From contig CANSHI010000002.1 of assembly GCA_947646655.1 (NCBI GenBank), forward strand, positions 1 through 64,000: DNA of 64,000 nucleotides. Reading direction: 5' to 3'. This document shows positions 45,227 through 55,020 of the stretch, in pieces; positions within the stretch are counted from its first letter, which is position 1; each line of letters begins with the position of its first letter. This stretch comes from an uncultured bacterium (GTDB lineage Bacteria > Bacillota_I > Bacilli_A > RF39 > UBA660). The notes under the pieces were generated by a model. That model was not told where the DNA came from and did no database searches. It worked only from the letters and a program-made list of their open reading frames with translations. The translations under genes and the position numbers were made by a program.

Positions 45227-46003
45227 CTATAAATTGTTTGCCATATCGATAAAAGTTTCGAGGTCGATAGCTTCTGATCTAGTGGAAAGATCGTAGCCAT
45301 GCTTTTTAAGAATAAGTTCTAAAGTTTCTTTATTATAAGATTTTAAGTTGTTATTTATTGTCTTTCTTTTAAATTGAAAAGCATTTTTTAGTAAATTTTT
45401 AAAATGGTCATAATTTTTAATTTCCTTATTATCTTTTTTGAGAATTAGTACAGTGCTATCGACATTTGGTATCGGATAGAATAATTTTCTAGGAACATCA
45501 CATACTTTTTCAATCGCGAAGTATAGATTTAGTAAAACAGTCATATAACCGTATTCTTTTACTCCTGGCTTCGCTAAAAAGCGATCAGCAACTTCTTTTT
45601 GTACCATGATAGTTATGCTTTCGGGATATAACTTCAGATCGATTATTTTCTCAATTATAGGAGTCGTTATGTAATATGGCAAATTGCCTAAAATATAGAG
45701 TTTATTGTGAGGAATAATATCTATTTGATGTTTTACATCGGAGGTTAAAAAATCTTCATATATAATTTTCGTTTTATTATCTTCCAAAGGAAGTAAAAAT
45801 TGTTTTGTATCTTCATCTATTTCGAAAGCGATGAGGTTACAATTATATTTTTTTAACTTTTTCGTTAAAGCACCAGCGCCTGGACCTATTTCTACTATTA
45901 AGTCATTTTCGTCAGGATTAATAGAATTTACTATTTTATCTATAACATTTTGATCATTTAAAAAGTTTTGTCCATATTTTTTTTTGAATTTAAAATTTGT
46001 CAT
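45227..46003 (-). CDS. rsmA: 16S rRNA dimethyladenosine transferase (KsgA)
   Basis: 258 aa. Start region KKKYGQNFLND, SAM motif VEIGPGAGALTKKL, and catalytic NLPYYITTPII. Dimethylates A1518/A1519 of 16S rRNA. The ATG of MTNFKFK is supported by TTGGTG upstream. rnmV, usually directly upstream in Bacillus, is absent. Confidence 0.97.
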   Translation of the reverse strand: MTNFKFKKKYGQNFLNDQNVIDKIVNSINPDENDLIVEIGPGAGALTKKLKKYNCNLIAFEIDEDTKQFLLPLEDNKTKIIYEDFLTSDVKHQIDIIPHNKLYILGNLPYYITTPIIEKIIDLKLYPESITIMVQKEVADRFLAKPGVKEYGYMTVLLNLYFAIEKVCDVPRKLFYPIPNVDSTVLILKKDNKEIKNYDHFKNLLKNAFQFKRKTINNNLKSYNKETLELILKKHGYDLSTRSEAIDLETFIDMANNL

Positions 46004-46052
46004 TTTTTTCACCAATTAAATATTAGCATATTTTTAGTAAAAGAAAAAGGGC

Positions 46053-46604
46053 TCAGATTTTTTCACGAGTCCATCCAAATCTTAAAATATCATAGTTAAT
46101 AAATCTACTTCCTACTTTAGAAAATGCTGTTTCTGTAGAGTCTACCAGTATATCTAAAGTCGTTCCTGTGACACCACGGTCTAAAACGATTGCAGTTATT
46201 TCTCCAGTAGTGGATAAAGTATTATTTTTAAATCTTACTATTGAGCCACATGGTAGGTTTGGGCTAGAAGCTACTATATTAACTAGTCCATATTGACTAT
46301 CATTGTAAGTAGTTGTGCCATCTAAAACATTTTGACCAGTACAGCCGAGTTTTCCACTACAAAGGGGACAATTAGCAACGTATGCTGTTAAAGTACCATT
46401 GTATGTGTCCAACACTTGATGAATATCTTCAGCTCTAAAATTATCGATAACTTTTGCCATGGCATTTAAATCGACACTTTTGTTTAGGTTTATGTTAGAT
46501 GCTTTGGTTTCTACAGAAATGCTGTTATTTTTAAACATTAAAATGATTATTATCAATGTACACATGCATATTACTTTGTAGATTGCCATAAGTTGTTTTT
46601 TCAT
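46053..46604 (-). CDS. Membrane-anchored 3D-domain protein (YabE-related)
   Basis: 183 aa. One N-terminal anchor or signal helix (VICMCTLIIIILMF) and a C-terminal 3D domain with its Asp residues in VLDRGVTGTTLDILVDS. A YNGTLTAYVANCPLCSGKLGCTG segment precedes it, the usual MltA/3D entry including a Cys pattern. It occupies the yabE place but lacks the DUF348 and G5 domains. Probably a peptidoglycan lytic enzyme of the Rpf/Sps type. Confidence 0.88.
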   Translation of the reverse strand: MKKQLMAIYKVICMCTLIIIILMFKNNSISVETKASNINLNKSVDLNAMAKVIDNFRAEDIHQVLDTYNGTLTAYVANCPLCSGKLGCTGQNVLDGTTTYNDSQYGLVNIVASSPNLPCGSIVRFKNNTLSTTGEITAIVLDRGVTGTTLDILVDSTETAFSKVGSRFINYDILRFGWTREKI

Positions 46605-46643
46605 TTTCTACCACCTTGTATTTTAAGTTTAACATATAGTTGG

Positions 46644-47393
46644 TTAAATGTCAAAAATACTTGAAATGTTTTTTTCGGTAATCTTTGACAATTCTTCTAA
46701 AGATATTCCTTTTTCTTTTGCTATAAATTCGGCAATTATACGAACATTGGCAGGCTCATTTACTGTACCTCTCAATGGTTCAGGCGATAGATAAGGAGCA
46801 TCAGTCTCTAAAATTATGGCATTTTCAGGTATTTTTTTTATGACTTCTTTAATTTTAGCATTTTTAAAAGTTGTAACTCCACCAAAGCCAAGCTTGTAAC
46901 CTAGTTTTATAAATATGTTTGCTGTTTCAAGACTCCCAGTAAAACAGTGTACTACTCCATGTACTTTAGGATATTTTTTTAATATTGCAATTGTGTCTTC
47001 CAAGCTGTCTCGAGTATGTACAATTACTGGCTTTTCAAATTTTTCTGCTAGTTTAAGCTGTGCTTCAAATAAATCTATTTGCTTTTCTTTGTTATATCCA
47101 TCGTAGTGATAGTCTAAACCGATCTCTCCAATTGCAATAATGCTATCTATGTTTTTTTCTATAACATCAAGTTGCTCTTTTTTAAAGCTATCAAGACATT
47201 CAGGATGAAATCCTACAGCGGGATAAATGATTCCTGGATAAGTTTTTGTTAATTTTATTACTTCTAAGTTACTTTCTAGATCTGTACCATTGTTAATTAT
47301 TTTAGTTATGCCATTCTTTTTGGCGTTTTCAAGAATAGAGTTAATGTCTTCAAAGTATTTTTTGAAAATATGTGAATGTGAATCAGTAAACAT
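46644..47393 (-). CDS. tatD: TatD-family metal-dependent deoxyribonuclease
   Basis: 249 aa. TIM-barrel hydrolase motifs: DSHSH, AIGEIGLDYHYD, VIVHTRDSLEDT, VVHCFTGS and ETDAPYLSP. Family members are 3'-5' exonucleases in DNA repair or D-tyrosyl-tRNA-like quality control. Lies after metG as in Bacillus, with a Noc-type palindrome between them. Confidence 0.95.
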   Translation of the reverse strand: MFTDSHSHIFKKYFEDINSILENAKKNGITKIINNGTDLESNLEVIKLTKTYPGIIYPAVGFHPECLDSFKKEQLDVIEKNIDSIIAIGEIGLDYHYDGYNKEKQIDLFEAQLKLAEKFEKPVIVHTRDSLEDTIAILKKYPKVHGVVHCFTGSLETANIFIKLGYKLGFGGVTTFKNAKIKEVIKKIPENAIILETDAPYLSPEPLRGTVNEPANVRIIAEFIAKEKGISLEELSKITEKNISSIFDI

Positions 47394-47410
47394 CGTAGTA
47401 TCCTCCTTAT

Positions 47411-47432
47411 AATTATTTCCCGGGAAATAATT
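47411..47432. promoter_or_regulatory. Noc-binding-site-like palindrome (metG-tatD)
   Basis: ATTTCCCGGGAAAT at 47415-47428, extended to a 22-bp perfect palindrome by flanking AATT on both sides. Identical to the B. subtilis Noc recognition sequence. Confidence 0.8.
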
Positions 47433-47441
47433 TTCTATTAG

Positions 47442-48968
47442 TTAGTCTTTTTGAATACGTTCAAATAAAGGCTCAGGATTATTTGTTACCTTATATTGTA
47501 AATTTTCTAAATAGAAGAGATCTTTAAATTCATTTTTGGTAGTACAAATATTTTTTAAAACTTTTTCAGCACTAGTAGGCATGAATGGTTTTAAAAGTAT
47601 TGCTGTTATTCTAATAGACTCTAAAAGATTATATAATACTGTTTCAAGTCTATCTCTTTTTTGATCGTCTTTTGCAAGAGTCCAAGGGGTTGTATCATCA
47701 ATATATTTATTACTGGCTCTCAATGTATCAAATATTGTTTCTAGCAGTTTTGATATTTGAAGTTCGTCTATTTTGGCATCGGCATCTTTTTTAAGTTTTT
47801 TAAGATTTTCTATGAAAGGTATATCTATTTTTTCGAAACATTTTTTATTTTGGATTTCTCCGTCAAAATATTTATTTATCATTCCTATAGTTCTGCTAAC
47901 TAAATTACCCCATATATTTGCTAAATCCGAGTTTATACGCCCTATCAATGCTTCTTCTGAAAAATTGCCATCACTTCCAAATGGTATTTCTCTCAAACAA
48001 AAGTATCTAACTGCATCTTGACCATAATCTTTTATGTATTCTCGAGGATCTTTATAGTTTCCTAAGCTTTTAGAAATTTTTTCACCATTAATAACTAACC
48101 ATCCGTGACCGAAAACTTTTTTTGGAAGTGGAAGGTTGAGAGCCATTAAAATTATAGGCCAAATAATAGTATGGAATCTAATAATCTCTTTACCTACTAG
48201 TTGAACATCGGCAGGCCAAAATTTTTGGAAATTTTCATCATTAGATGTTTCATAACCTAAGGCTGTAATGTAGTTTGAAAGAGCATCAAGCCAAACATAC
48301 ACGACATGGTTATTATCAAAGTCGACTGGAATTCCCCAAGAAAAACTAGTTCGTGAAACACATAAGTCTTCAAGTCCTGGCTTTAAAAAGTTGTTTATCA
48401 TCTCATTCTTTCTTGAAACAGGTTCAATGAAATCGGGATGATTTTCAATGTATTCTTCTAATCTACTCTGATATTTGGATAGTTTAAAAAAGTATGCTTC
48501 TTCACTTACTTCATTTATCGGTCTTCCACAGTCTGGACATAAACCATCGGGGCTTTGTGTAGCTGTCCAAAAAGATTCGCATGGTGTACAATAAAGACCT
48601 TTGTATTCTCCTTTGTAAATATCACCATTGTCATAAAGTTTTTTGAATATTTTTTGAACAGTTTTAACATGATCTTGGTCAGTAGTTCTTATAAATCTAT
48701 CATATGTAATATTTAGACTACTCCATAAGTCTTTAGCATCTTCTATAATCTTGTCGACATATTCTTTTGGTGATACACCAGCTTCATTAGCTTTATTTTC
48801 TATTTTTTGTCCGTGTTCATCGCTTCCTGTAAGAAAGTATGTTTCAAAACCATCTAATCTTTTGTAGCGGGCAATGGCATCAGCTGCTATAGTACAGTAA
48901 CAATGTCCGATATGAAAATTTGCCGATGGATAATAAATTGGCGTTGTAATATAAAATGTTTTATTCAT
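47442..48968 (-). CDS. metG: Methionyl-tRNA synthetase
   Basis: 508 aa. HIGH motif (ANFHIGHCY), KISKSLGN, and a zinc site in CTPCESFW ... CPDCGRP. The C-terminal EMAP-like tRNA-binding domain is absent, as in short bacterial forms. Charges tRNA-Met. Controlled by the T-box leader upstream. Confidence 0.97.
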   Translation of the reverse strand: MNKTFYITTPIYYPSANFHIGHCYCTIAADAIARYKRLDGFETYFLTGSDEHGQKIENKANEAGVSPKEYVDKIIEDAKDLWSSLNITYDRFIRTTDQDHVKTVQKIFKKLYDNGDIYKGEYKGLYCTPCESFWTATQSPDGLCPDCGRPINEVSEEAYFFKLSKYQSRLEEYIENHPDFIEPVSRKNEMINNFLKPGLEDLCVSRTSFSWGIPVDFDNNHVVYVWLDALSNYITALGYETSNDENFQKFWPADVQLVGKEIIRFHTIIWPIILMALNLPLPKKVFGHGWLVINGEKISKSLGNYKDPREYIKDYGQDAVRYFCLREIPFGSDGNFSEEALIGRINSDLANIWGNLVSRTIGMINKYFDGEIQNKKCFEKIDIPFIENLKKLKKDADAKIDELQISKLLETIFDTLRASNKYIDDTTPWTLAKDDQKRDRLETVLYNLLESIRITAILLKPFMPTSAEKVLKNICTTKNEFKDLFYLENLQYKVTNNPEPLFERIQKD

Positions 48969-48987
48969 TTTTATTCCTTCTTTCTAA

Positions 48988-49190
48988 TAAAAAAAATACG
49001 AATTATAAAGGACGAGCTTGAGCCCGCGGTACCACCTTAATTCGTATTTATACACGCACTTTACCTTTTAACGCAAGGATTACGGTTGAACTCCAAAACC
49101 ATGTTCAGTAAATTAATTTACTATTTTCCACCAGCCAATAGTTCTCTATAAAACGCTTTCACTTACTCTTTTCTTCTCTGTTCAATATGG
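48988..49190 (-). promoter_or_regulatory. T-box riboswitch of metG
   Basis: The minus strand holds the T-box core AAGGTGGTACCGCGG (49024-49038), a terminator stem AAATACGAATT / AATTCGTATTT followed by T residues, and an upstream stem I with GGCTGGTGGAAAATAGT. A Met specifier ATG lies at 49100-49102 (context GAACATGG). Uncharged tRNA-Met should promote antitermination and metG expression. Confidence 0.93.
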
Positions 49191-49194
49191 GACG

Positions 49195-49224
49195 AGTATA
49201 GCACAACTTTTTATGCTATGTCAA
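49195..49224 (-). promoter_or_regulatory. Predicted metG promoter
   Basis: TTGACA (49219-49224) and TATACT (49195-49200), 18-bp spacer, overlapping the stop codon of the spoVT-like gene. Confidence 0.75.
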
Positions 49225-49733
49225 TAGTTGTTTAGATTTTTTTCGATGAGATTTTTAAAAATTTTAATCGTGCTAAGATTATCTAAACTTTTTGTTTTAT
49301 TGTATTCTATTATGATTCCTGAACGATCGTTGTCGATTATAATGGGAACAATGTTTACATTATTTTTAAGTTTATTATTTTCTATCTCTGTATCGAGAGG
49401 AAAATTATTTTCTTCTTTAGCTGTTAAAACTAAGTTTTCTAAATAAGTGTTTAGCTGTTTGTTTTCTAAAGATTCTTCTGTTGCTGCAATTATTTTTTCT
49501 CTATCAGTTATTATATAAAGATTATTAGTTGTGCGATTTCCTATATCAATTAAATATTTAATAAATTCGATAATATCAGGCATAGCAGAATATTTTTTAA
49601 TTTTAATTTCATTGTTATCTATATAAATTTCTAATGGTTCATTATCTTTTATATGCAATTTTTTTCTTATATCTTTAGGTATTACGATTCGTCCCAGTTC
49701 ATCGATTCTTCTTATGTTACTATTTTGTGTCAA
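49221..49733 (-). CDS. spoVT: SpoVT/AbrB-type regulator
   Basis: 170 aa. The N-terminal SpoVT-AbrB swapped-hairpin domain (NIRRIDELGRIVIPKDIRKKLHIKDNEPLEIY) is followed by a GAF-like sensor domain. In B. subtilis SpoVT controls forespore genes. The likely start is the TTG of LTQNSNIRR, with TTGGTG upstream; TTG and GTG codons further upstream are alternatives. Neighbour mfd is the same as in Bacillus. Confidence 0.85.
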   Translation of the reverse strand: MTQNSNIRRIDELGRIVIPKDIRKKLHIKDNEPLEIYIDNNEIKIKKYSAMPDIIEFIKYLIDIGNRTTNNLYIITDREKIIAATEESLENKQLNTYLENLVLTAKEENNFPLDTEIENNKLKNNVNIVPIIIDNDRSGIIIEYNKTKSLDNLSTIKIFKNLIEKNLNNY

Positions 49734-49775
49734 AATTATCACCAACCAATATTAGTTTAATAATTTTATAAAATT

Positions 49776-52700
49776 TTATACTTTATTTTTAATTGAATCT
49801 AATATTAAATTGAGCAAATCATATATGTAATAAATATAATTTTTTTCTAAAATATCGGTTTTAAGGGAAATAATTATTCTTTTACTTTTATAACTGATTT
49901 CTAGTTTAGGCGTAATATTGTAACATTGTAGAAAAAGTTTTTCTCCATCGACTTGGTCTGATATTTCTTCTGGAACTGTGATGGTGATTTTGTTTTGAAG
50001 TTGGATTATATTTTTAATGTTCAATTCTTTTAATAATGACTCAGTACATTTTTCTAACATATAAACTTCTATGTCTTCACTAACTTCACCAAATCGGTCT
50101 TCTAGTTCCTGTTTAACGTTTGCAAAATCTATTTTATTTTTTATGCTATTAATCATTTTATGTATTTCTATTTTAATGCTTTCATCTTCGACATATTCAT
50201 CTTTAATGTGAGTACTGACGTTTAGTGCTATTTGATTTTCTTCATCATTTTCTACGTATTTTCCTTCTAAACGTTTAATTTCTTCGTCAACCATTTTGGT
50301 ATACAAATCTAAACCGACTGCATCAATAAATCCAGCTTGTTCACTGCCTAGTAAATCTCCAGCACCTCGAATAGATAAATCTCGCATTGCAATCTTGTAT
50401 CCGCTTCCGAGTTCTGTAAATTCCTTAATGGAGTCTAGACGTTTTGTTGCCGTTTCTGTAAGAATTTTAGCTGGATTATACATCAAGTAGGCATAGGCTA
50501 TTTTATCACTTCTACCAACTCTTCCTCTTATTTGGTATAGCTGGCTTAAGCCAAATCTATCAGAATTTATGACTATTATAGTGTTTACGTTGGGAATATC
50601 TATTCCTGTTTCTATAATAGTGGTACACAAAAGTATATCATAGACACCCTGTATAAAATCTTCCATTATATTATTTAGTTCATCACTAGACATTTGACCA
50701 TGACCTATGGTGAGCCTAGCCTCTGGAATAAGAGATTTTATCTTTGTTTTATAATTATCAAGTTCTTCAACGTTATTTATTAATATAAATATTTGACCAT
50801 TTCTTGTAAGCTCTTTATAAATGGCATCTCTCATTATTAACTCGTTTTCTTCAATGACATAAGTTTGAATTGGGTAACGATTTATTGGAGGTGTGTCTAG
50901 AACAGAAAGACTACGCAATCCGCTCATGGCCATTTTAAGTGTTCTAGGTATTGGTGTTGCTGAAAGTGTTAAAACATTTATGTCGTTTTTAATTTTCTTT
51001 ATTTTTTCTTTATGTGTAACGCCGAATCTTTGTTCCTCGTCTATTATAAGTAAACCTAGCTTTTTATAAATAATCTTGTCGTTGAGTAATTTATGGGTTC
51101 CTATTATTATATCAATTTTTCCTTCTTGTAATTCCTTTAAAATTCTTGTAATGTTTTTTTGTGTAACATGTCTATTAATTAGTTCAATTTTGATAGGAAA
51201 GTCTTTAAATCTTTCTATCGCACTTGTGTATTGCTGTTTAGAAAGTATAGTTGTTGGACATAAGTATGCTACTTGATATCCATTTATGACGGTTTTGAAC
51301 ATTGCTCTAAATGCTACTTCTGTTTTTCCATAACCGACATCCCCACATAAAAGTCTATCCATTGGGGCAGGACTTCTTAGATCTAAATCTACTTCTTTTA
51401 TAGCTTTATCTTGATCACTTGTCAGATTATAAGGGAAAGAGAGAGAAAATTTTAATTCTTCGTCTTCAAAAGTCTTATAAGGAATACCAACTATTTTTTT
51501 TCTTGCAGAATAAAGCTCGATAAGTTCACCAGATATATCGTGGATTCTTTTTCTTGTTTCGCTTTTCTTTTTTGCCCATGCACCACTGTTCAATTTATTA
51601 AGTTTGGGTTCTTGTCCGCCTTGTTGAGAGTACTTAAAAAGGTGATCTATGTTATCGATCGGTACGTATACTTTATCGTTTCCACTATATTCGAGTTCAA
51701 TATAATCATTGACAAATTCTCCACGTTTAATTGTCTTTAATCCTTTATATATTCCTATTCCGTGGGCTTCATGAACTATATAGTCTCCTGGTGCAAGGTC
51801 GGTAAATGATTTAATTTTTCTTCCTATTCTTATACTGTTTTTATATTTAACTTCTTTTTTATAAGATTTATCGATATCTCCTGGTGCTATAACTATATAG
51901 TTTTCAAAAATAAATCCATGAGTAATATCTTTTTTTATTATATTTATTCGGTTTGGAAGAATATTATTTTCATCAGTAATTAAAGAGTTGATGAATAAAT
52001 CGGATATTAAATTTCGTTGCTTTTCAGAATGAATGGCAAAAATAATAGTATTTTTATTCAGTTCTTTTTCGCAGTATTCTTTTAGCATTTCTAAGTTGGA
52101 ATTAAAGTTTTCGATTTCTTTTGATGTAAATACTAGAGAGTTTTTGTCATCATATGAATTTATAGTATCAACATAGTAAGTTTTGTCATTGTGGATTTCT
52201 TCCCAATTGAACATATACTTATCTTGTTTTTCCATGGAAGTATTATATTCAAAAATATCGTGTTGCAATATTTTATAAGCATTTTTTATTTGCAGTTCGT
52301 CAATTAAAAATAGTGTTTGATTTTTTAAGTAATCCATTAATGAGCTTGGAGTTGTATAAACATTTTCTGAGTAACGTTTAAGATTAATCGAAGATATTTC
52401 TTTAGTAGTCCTTTGTGTGTCTTCATCAAACTCTTTAATACTTTCGATATCTTCTCCAAAAAATTCTATCCTTATAGGTTTGTCATATTGGACGGGAAAT
52501 ATATCGATAATGAATCCTCTTATAGCATATTCACCAGTTACAGTTACAAGTGAGTCTTTTTTATAACCAAACTCTTCTAATTTTTGTAAAATTATTTCCC
52601 GGGAAATATTTTGGGGGGAGGGGTCAATGTAAAAAGTTTGTTCTTCTTTTATATTCGGTAAATATTTTAAATAGCCTGTCAAACATGTAACGACTATATA

Positions 52701-53000
52701 TTTTGACTTTCCTTCTTTGATTTTTTCTATGGTTTCCAATCTTTTGATTTTTAAATCAGGTGAAACAGCTATGGCTACTGATGTTAAAAAATCATCCATA
52801 GGAAAAAACAGCGCAGAGTTAGTGTGTGCTGATAATGATTTATATAAATTATTTGCTTCATATAAAGTATTCGTAAGAACAACTATATTTTCATCATGCG
52901 TTTCGAAATAATGAGAAATATATAAAGCATTAAGTTCTTTTGTTAGTCCGTAGACTTTATACCCTTCTTTGTATTTAAATTTATCAGTTATAAAGTTCAT
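49776..53000 (-). CDS. mfd: Transcription-repair coupling factor Mfd
   Basis: 1074 aa. N-terminal UvrB-like module, RNA-polymerase-interacting Tudor domain (FTDLAPGDYIVHEAHGIGIYKGL), RecG-like translocase with Walker A LLCGDVGYGKTEVAFRA and IIDEEQRFGVTHKEK, and a C-terminal regulatory domain. Removes stalled RNA polymerase and recruits UvrA. The coding region contains a perfect Noc-type palindrome followed by a G-rich tract on the plus strand (52594-52624), read as SPQNISREI. It overlaps pth by 4 bp. Confidence 0.97.
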   Translation of the reverse strand: MNFITDKFKYKEGYKVYGLTKELNALYISHYFETHDENIVVLTNTLYEANNLYKSLSAHTNSALFFPMDDFLTSVAIAVSPDLKIKRLETIEKIKEGKSKYIVVTCLTGYLKYLPNIKEEQTFYIDPSPQNISREIILQKLEEFGYKKDSLVTVTGEYAIRGFIIDIFPVQYDKPIRIEFFGEDIESIKEFDEDTQRTTKEISSINLKRYSENVYTTPSSLMDYLKNQTLFLIDELQIKNAYKILQHDIFEYNTSMEKQDKYMFNWEEIHNDKTYYVDTINSYDDKNSLVFTSKEIENFNSNLEMLKEYCEKELNKNTIIFAIHSEKQRNLISDLFINSLITDENNILPNRINIIKKDITHGFIFENYIVIAPGDIDKSYKKEVKYKNSIRIGRKIKSFTDLAPGDYIVHEAHGIGIYKGLKTIKRGEFVNDYIELEYSGNDKVYVPIDNIDHLFKYSQQGGQEPKLNKLNSGAWAKKKSETRKRIHDISGELIELYSARKKIVGIPYKTFEDEELKFSLSFPYNLTSDQDKAIKEVDLDLRSPAPMDRLLCGDVGYGKTEVAFRAMFKTVINGYQVAYLCPTTILSKQQYTSAIERFKDFPIKIELINRHVTQKNITRILKELQEGKIDIIIGTHKLLNDKIIYKKLGLLIIDEEQRFGVTHKEKIKKIKNDINVLTLSATPIPRTLKMAMSGLRSLSVLDTPPINRYPIQTYVIEENELIMRDAIYKELTRNGQIFILINNVEELDNYKTKIKSLIPEARLTIGHGQMSSDELNNIMEDFIQGVYDILLCTTIIETGIDIPNVNTIIVINSDRFGLSQLYQIRGRVGRSDKIAYAYLMYNPAKILTETATKRLDSIKEFTELGSGYKIAMRDLSIRGAGDLLGSEQAGFIDAVGLDLYTKMVDEEIKRLEGKYVENDEENQIALNVSTHIKDEYVEDESIKIEIHKMINSIKNKIDFANVKQELEDRFGEVSEDIEVYMLEKCTESLLKELNIKNIIQLQNKITITVPEEISDQVDGEKLFLQCYNITPKLEISYKSKRIIISLKTDILEKNYIYYIYDLLNLILDSIKNKV
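52594..52624. promoter_or_regulatory. Noc-type palindrome plus G tract inside mfd
   Basis: ATTTCCCGGGAAAT (52594-52607), then 5 nt, then GGGGGGAGGGGT (52613-52624), all within the mfd coding sequence. The same composite occurs at 59121-59150. Confidence 0.75.
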
Positions 53001-53554
53001 GATTGGTCTCCATATCGATAACTCTCGTTATTTTTTATATTGCCTTCTATAAAATTATTTATAATATTTGTAGAATCTTTAATAACATTATTTATTAATA
53101 ACATTTCTTCTCTTCTAAATTTTCCTAAAACATAATCTTTAGTTTCTGTTGATTTGTCGTGAGATATGCCAACTTTATACTGATAAAACTTTTGAGTATT
53201 TAAACTCGAAATTATAGACTTAACTCCATTATCGCCACCTGATGACGAGTCAAATTTAATCCTTGTAAGTCCAAGTGGAAGGTCAAGATCGTCTCTTATT
53301 ATTAAAATATCTTTCATTTCGATTTTAAAATAGTCACAAAATGGTTTTACAACTGTCCCTGATAAGTTCATAAAACTTTGAGGCTTTAAAAAAATAACTT
53401 TTTCACCATTTACTCTTTTTTCAATGTATAATCCATTAAATTTTTGGTTAAATTTTTCACCTTGACAGTAGTTATCGATAATCATAAATCCAACATTATG
53501 TCTCGTGTTTTCATATTGACTTCCAGGATTGCCTAGTCCACATATCAATTTCAT
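52997..53554 (-). CDS. pth: Peptidyl-tRNA hydrolase
   Basis: 185 aa. CGLGNPGSQYENTRHNVGFM with the catalytic His, FLKPQSFMNLSG, and IIRDDLDLPLGLTRIKFDSSSGG. Recycles peptidyl-tRNA released from ribosomes (SpoVC in Bacillus). Coupled to mfd and yabB by 4-bp overlaps. Confidence 0.97.
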   Translation of the reverse strand: MKLICGLGNPGSQYENTRHNVGFMIIDNYCQGEKFNQKFNGLYIEKRVNGEKVIFLKPQSFMNLSGTVVKPFCDYFKIEMKDILIIRDDLDLPLGLTRIKFDSSSGGDNGVKSIISSLNTQKFYQYKVGISHDKSTETKDYVLGKFRREEMLLINNVIKDSTNIINNFIEGNIKNNESYRYGDQS

Positions 53555-54261
53555 CGTGTTCCCTCCTTATTAAAAATGTTTTTATAGCTTTTTAGATTAA
53601 AAGTATTGAGTGTATAAAATTTTGGATCGCTTTTTTTTGAAAGTGAAGCCTCAATTAAAAAGATCTGAGATGGTACATCGACTTTAGTATTTACAAAGGT
53701 AATTTTTCTTATTCCAAATTTATTTTTTTCGAGATGTTTGATAGTCTCTAAAAATCTATCTGATCTTTGAACAAGATATAGTGTGCCATTTTCCTTTAAT
53801 AAAGTGTTAGATATTTCAATGAGATCTTGGAGAGTTAATAATATTTCATGTCTCGCAATGCGCTTAATCTCATTTTGATTTTTTTGAGATGTTTCGGTAG
53901 CCTTAAAATAAGGCGGATTACATGTTATTATATCGTACTTTTTTTCACTTTGAAAATCTTTAATATCTTTATGGAACACTCTTATGGTATTTGTTAACTT
54001 GTTCTTTTCAATACTTTTTTTTGCTAAATCATAAATATCTTTTTGAACTTCTACACAATCTATTTTAATATTGCTCTTTTTAGTAGATAAAATGAGCGGG
54101 ATCGGTGCATTTCCAGTACAAATATCTAAAATATATTGATTATTTTTTAGATTTACAAATTCAGCAAGTAAAATTGAGTCGATACTGAATTTAAAGAATT
54201 TAGTATTTTGATATATTTTAAGTCCATAATCATATAAATCATTTATTTCTTCCAATGTCAT
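53551..54261 (-). CDS. yabB: YabB/TrmN6-type adenine-N6 methyltransferase
   Basis: 236 aa. Rossmann methyltransferase with ILDICTGNAPIPLILS and the amino-methylase motif CNPPYF. Family enzymes methylate A37 of tRNA-Val. The start at MTLEEIND is preceded by AGAGG at short spacing; an ATG eight codons upstream is possible. It overlaps the ricT end, a typical Bacillus order (ricT-yabB). Confidence 0.88.
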   Translation of the reverse strand: MTLEEINDLYDYGLKIYQNTKFFKFSIDSILLAEFVNLKNNQYILDICTGNAPIPLILSTKKSNIKIDCVEVQKDIYDLAKKSIEKNKLTNTIRVFHKDIKDFQSEKKYDIITCNPPYFKATETSQKNQNEIKRIARHEILLTLQDLIEISNTLLKENGTLYLVQRSDRFLETIKHLEKNKFGIRKITFVNTKVDVPSQIFLIEASLSKKSDPKFYTLNTFNLKSYKNIFNKEGTR

Positions 54262-55015
54262 CGACCTCTTCAATAGTGTTATCATTATATTTAATTTTAT
54301 ATCTTTTATTAATTATATCAATTTCAATTACTTTACCATCTTTGTTATTTCTGTTAATCTTATCTCCCAACTTAGGTAGAAACTTACGATTTTCCTCATA
54401 AATGCAATTTTCATACGTAAAGCAGCATAAAAGTCTCCCACATGCTCCATTAATTTTAGTCGGATTTAATGCTATATTTTGGTTTTTGACCATATTTATA
54501 TTAACTGATCCCATGTTGACTAGATGATTGTTGCAGCATAAAAGTCGTCCACACATACCTATGCCACCGATTTCCTTTGCTTTGTCTCTTACACCCATTT
54601 GGTGAAGTTCAATTCTTGTATGATAACGTGTAGCCAATTCTTTCACTAATTTTCTAAAATCAACTCGTTCATCAGAAATGAAATTAAACTGAAGTATTTT
54701 TCTGTCCAGGGAATAACTGGCATCGATAAAGCTCATATTCAAATTAAATTTTTTGGCAAGTTCTTTAGTTTCATTAAGCGCTTTTTTTGAATCTTTTAAA
54801 TTTTTTAAGTAACGATTATAGTCTTCTTCTGTTGCTATTCTAATGATCTTTTTTAACTCAGATTGATCTTCACTAGTATTATTTTCACAAACAATGCCTA
54901 ATTGAAGTCCCTTATCTGTTTCGACTACTACCTTTTCACTTTGTTTATATTCTTCTTCGCCAGTAAAATAGTAAACAGGGCCATTAGTTTTAAATTTTAT
55001 GCCTAATGTTTTCAT
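54239..55015 (-). CDS. ricT: RicT (PSP1-domain) protein
   Basis: 258 aa. PSP1 domain (RKILQFNFISDERVDFRKLVKELA) and the RicT Cys motif GGIGMCGRLLCCNNHL ... GACGRLLCCFTYE, which binds Fe-S clusters in the Ric (Y) complex. In B. subtilis RicA-RicF-RicT supports RNase Y mRNA processing, sporulation and competence. It follows holB by 5 bp. Confidence 0.95.
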   Translation of the reverse strand: MKTLGIKFKTNGPVYYFTGEEEYKQSEKVVVETDKGLQLGIVCENNTSEDQSELKKIIRIATEEDYNRYLKNLKDSKKALNETKELAKKFNLNMSFIDASYSLDRKILQFNFISDERVDFRKLVKELATRYHTRIELHQMGVRDKAKEIGGIGMCGRLLCCNNHLVNMGSVNINMVKNQNIALNPTKINGACGRLLCCFTYENCIYEENRKFLPKLGDKINRNNKDGKVIEIDIINKRYKIKYNDNTIEEVDDIGRNK

Positions 55016-55020
55016 TTAGC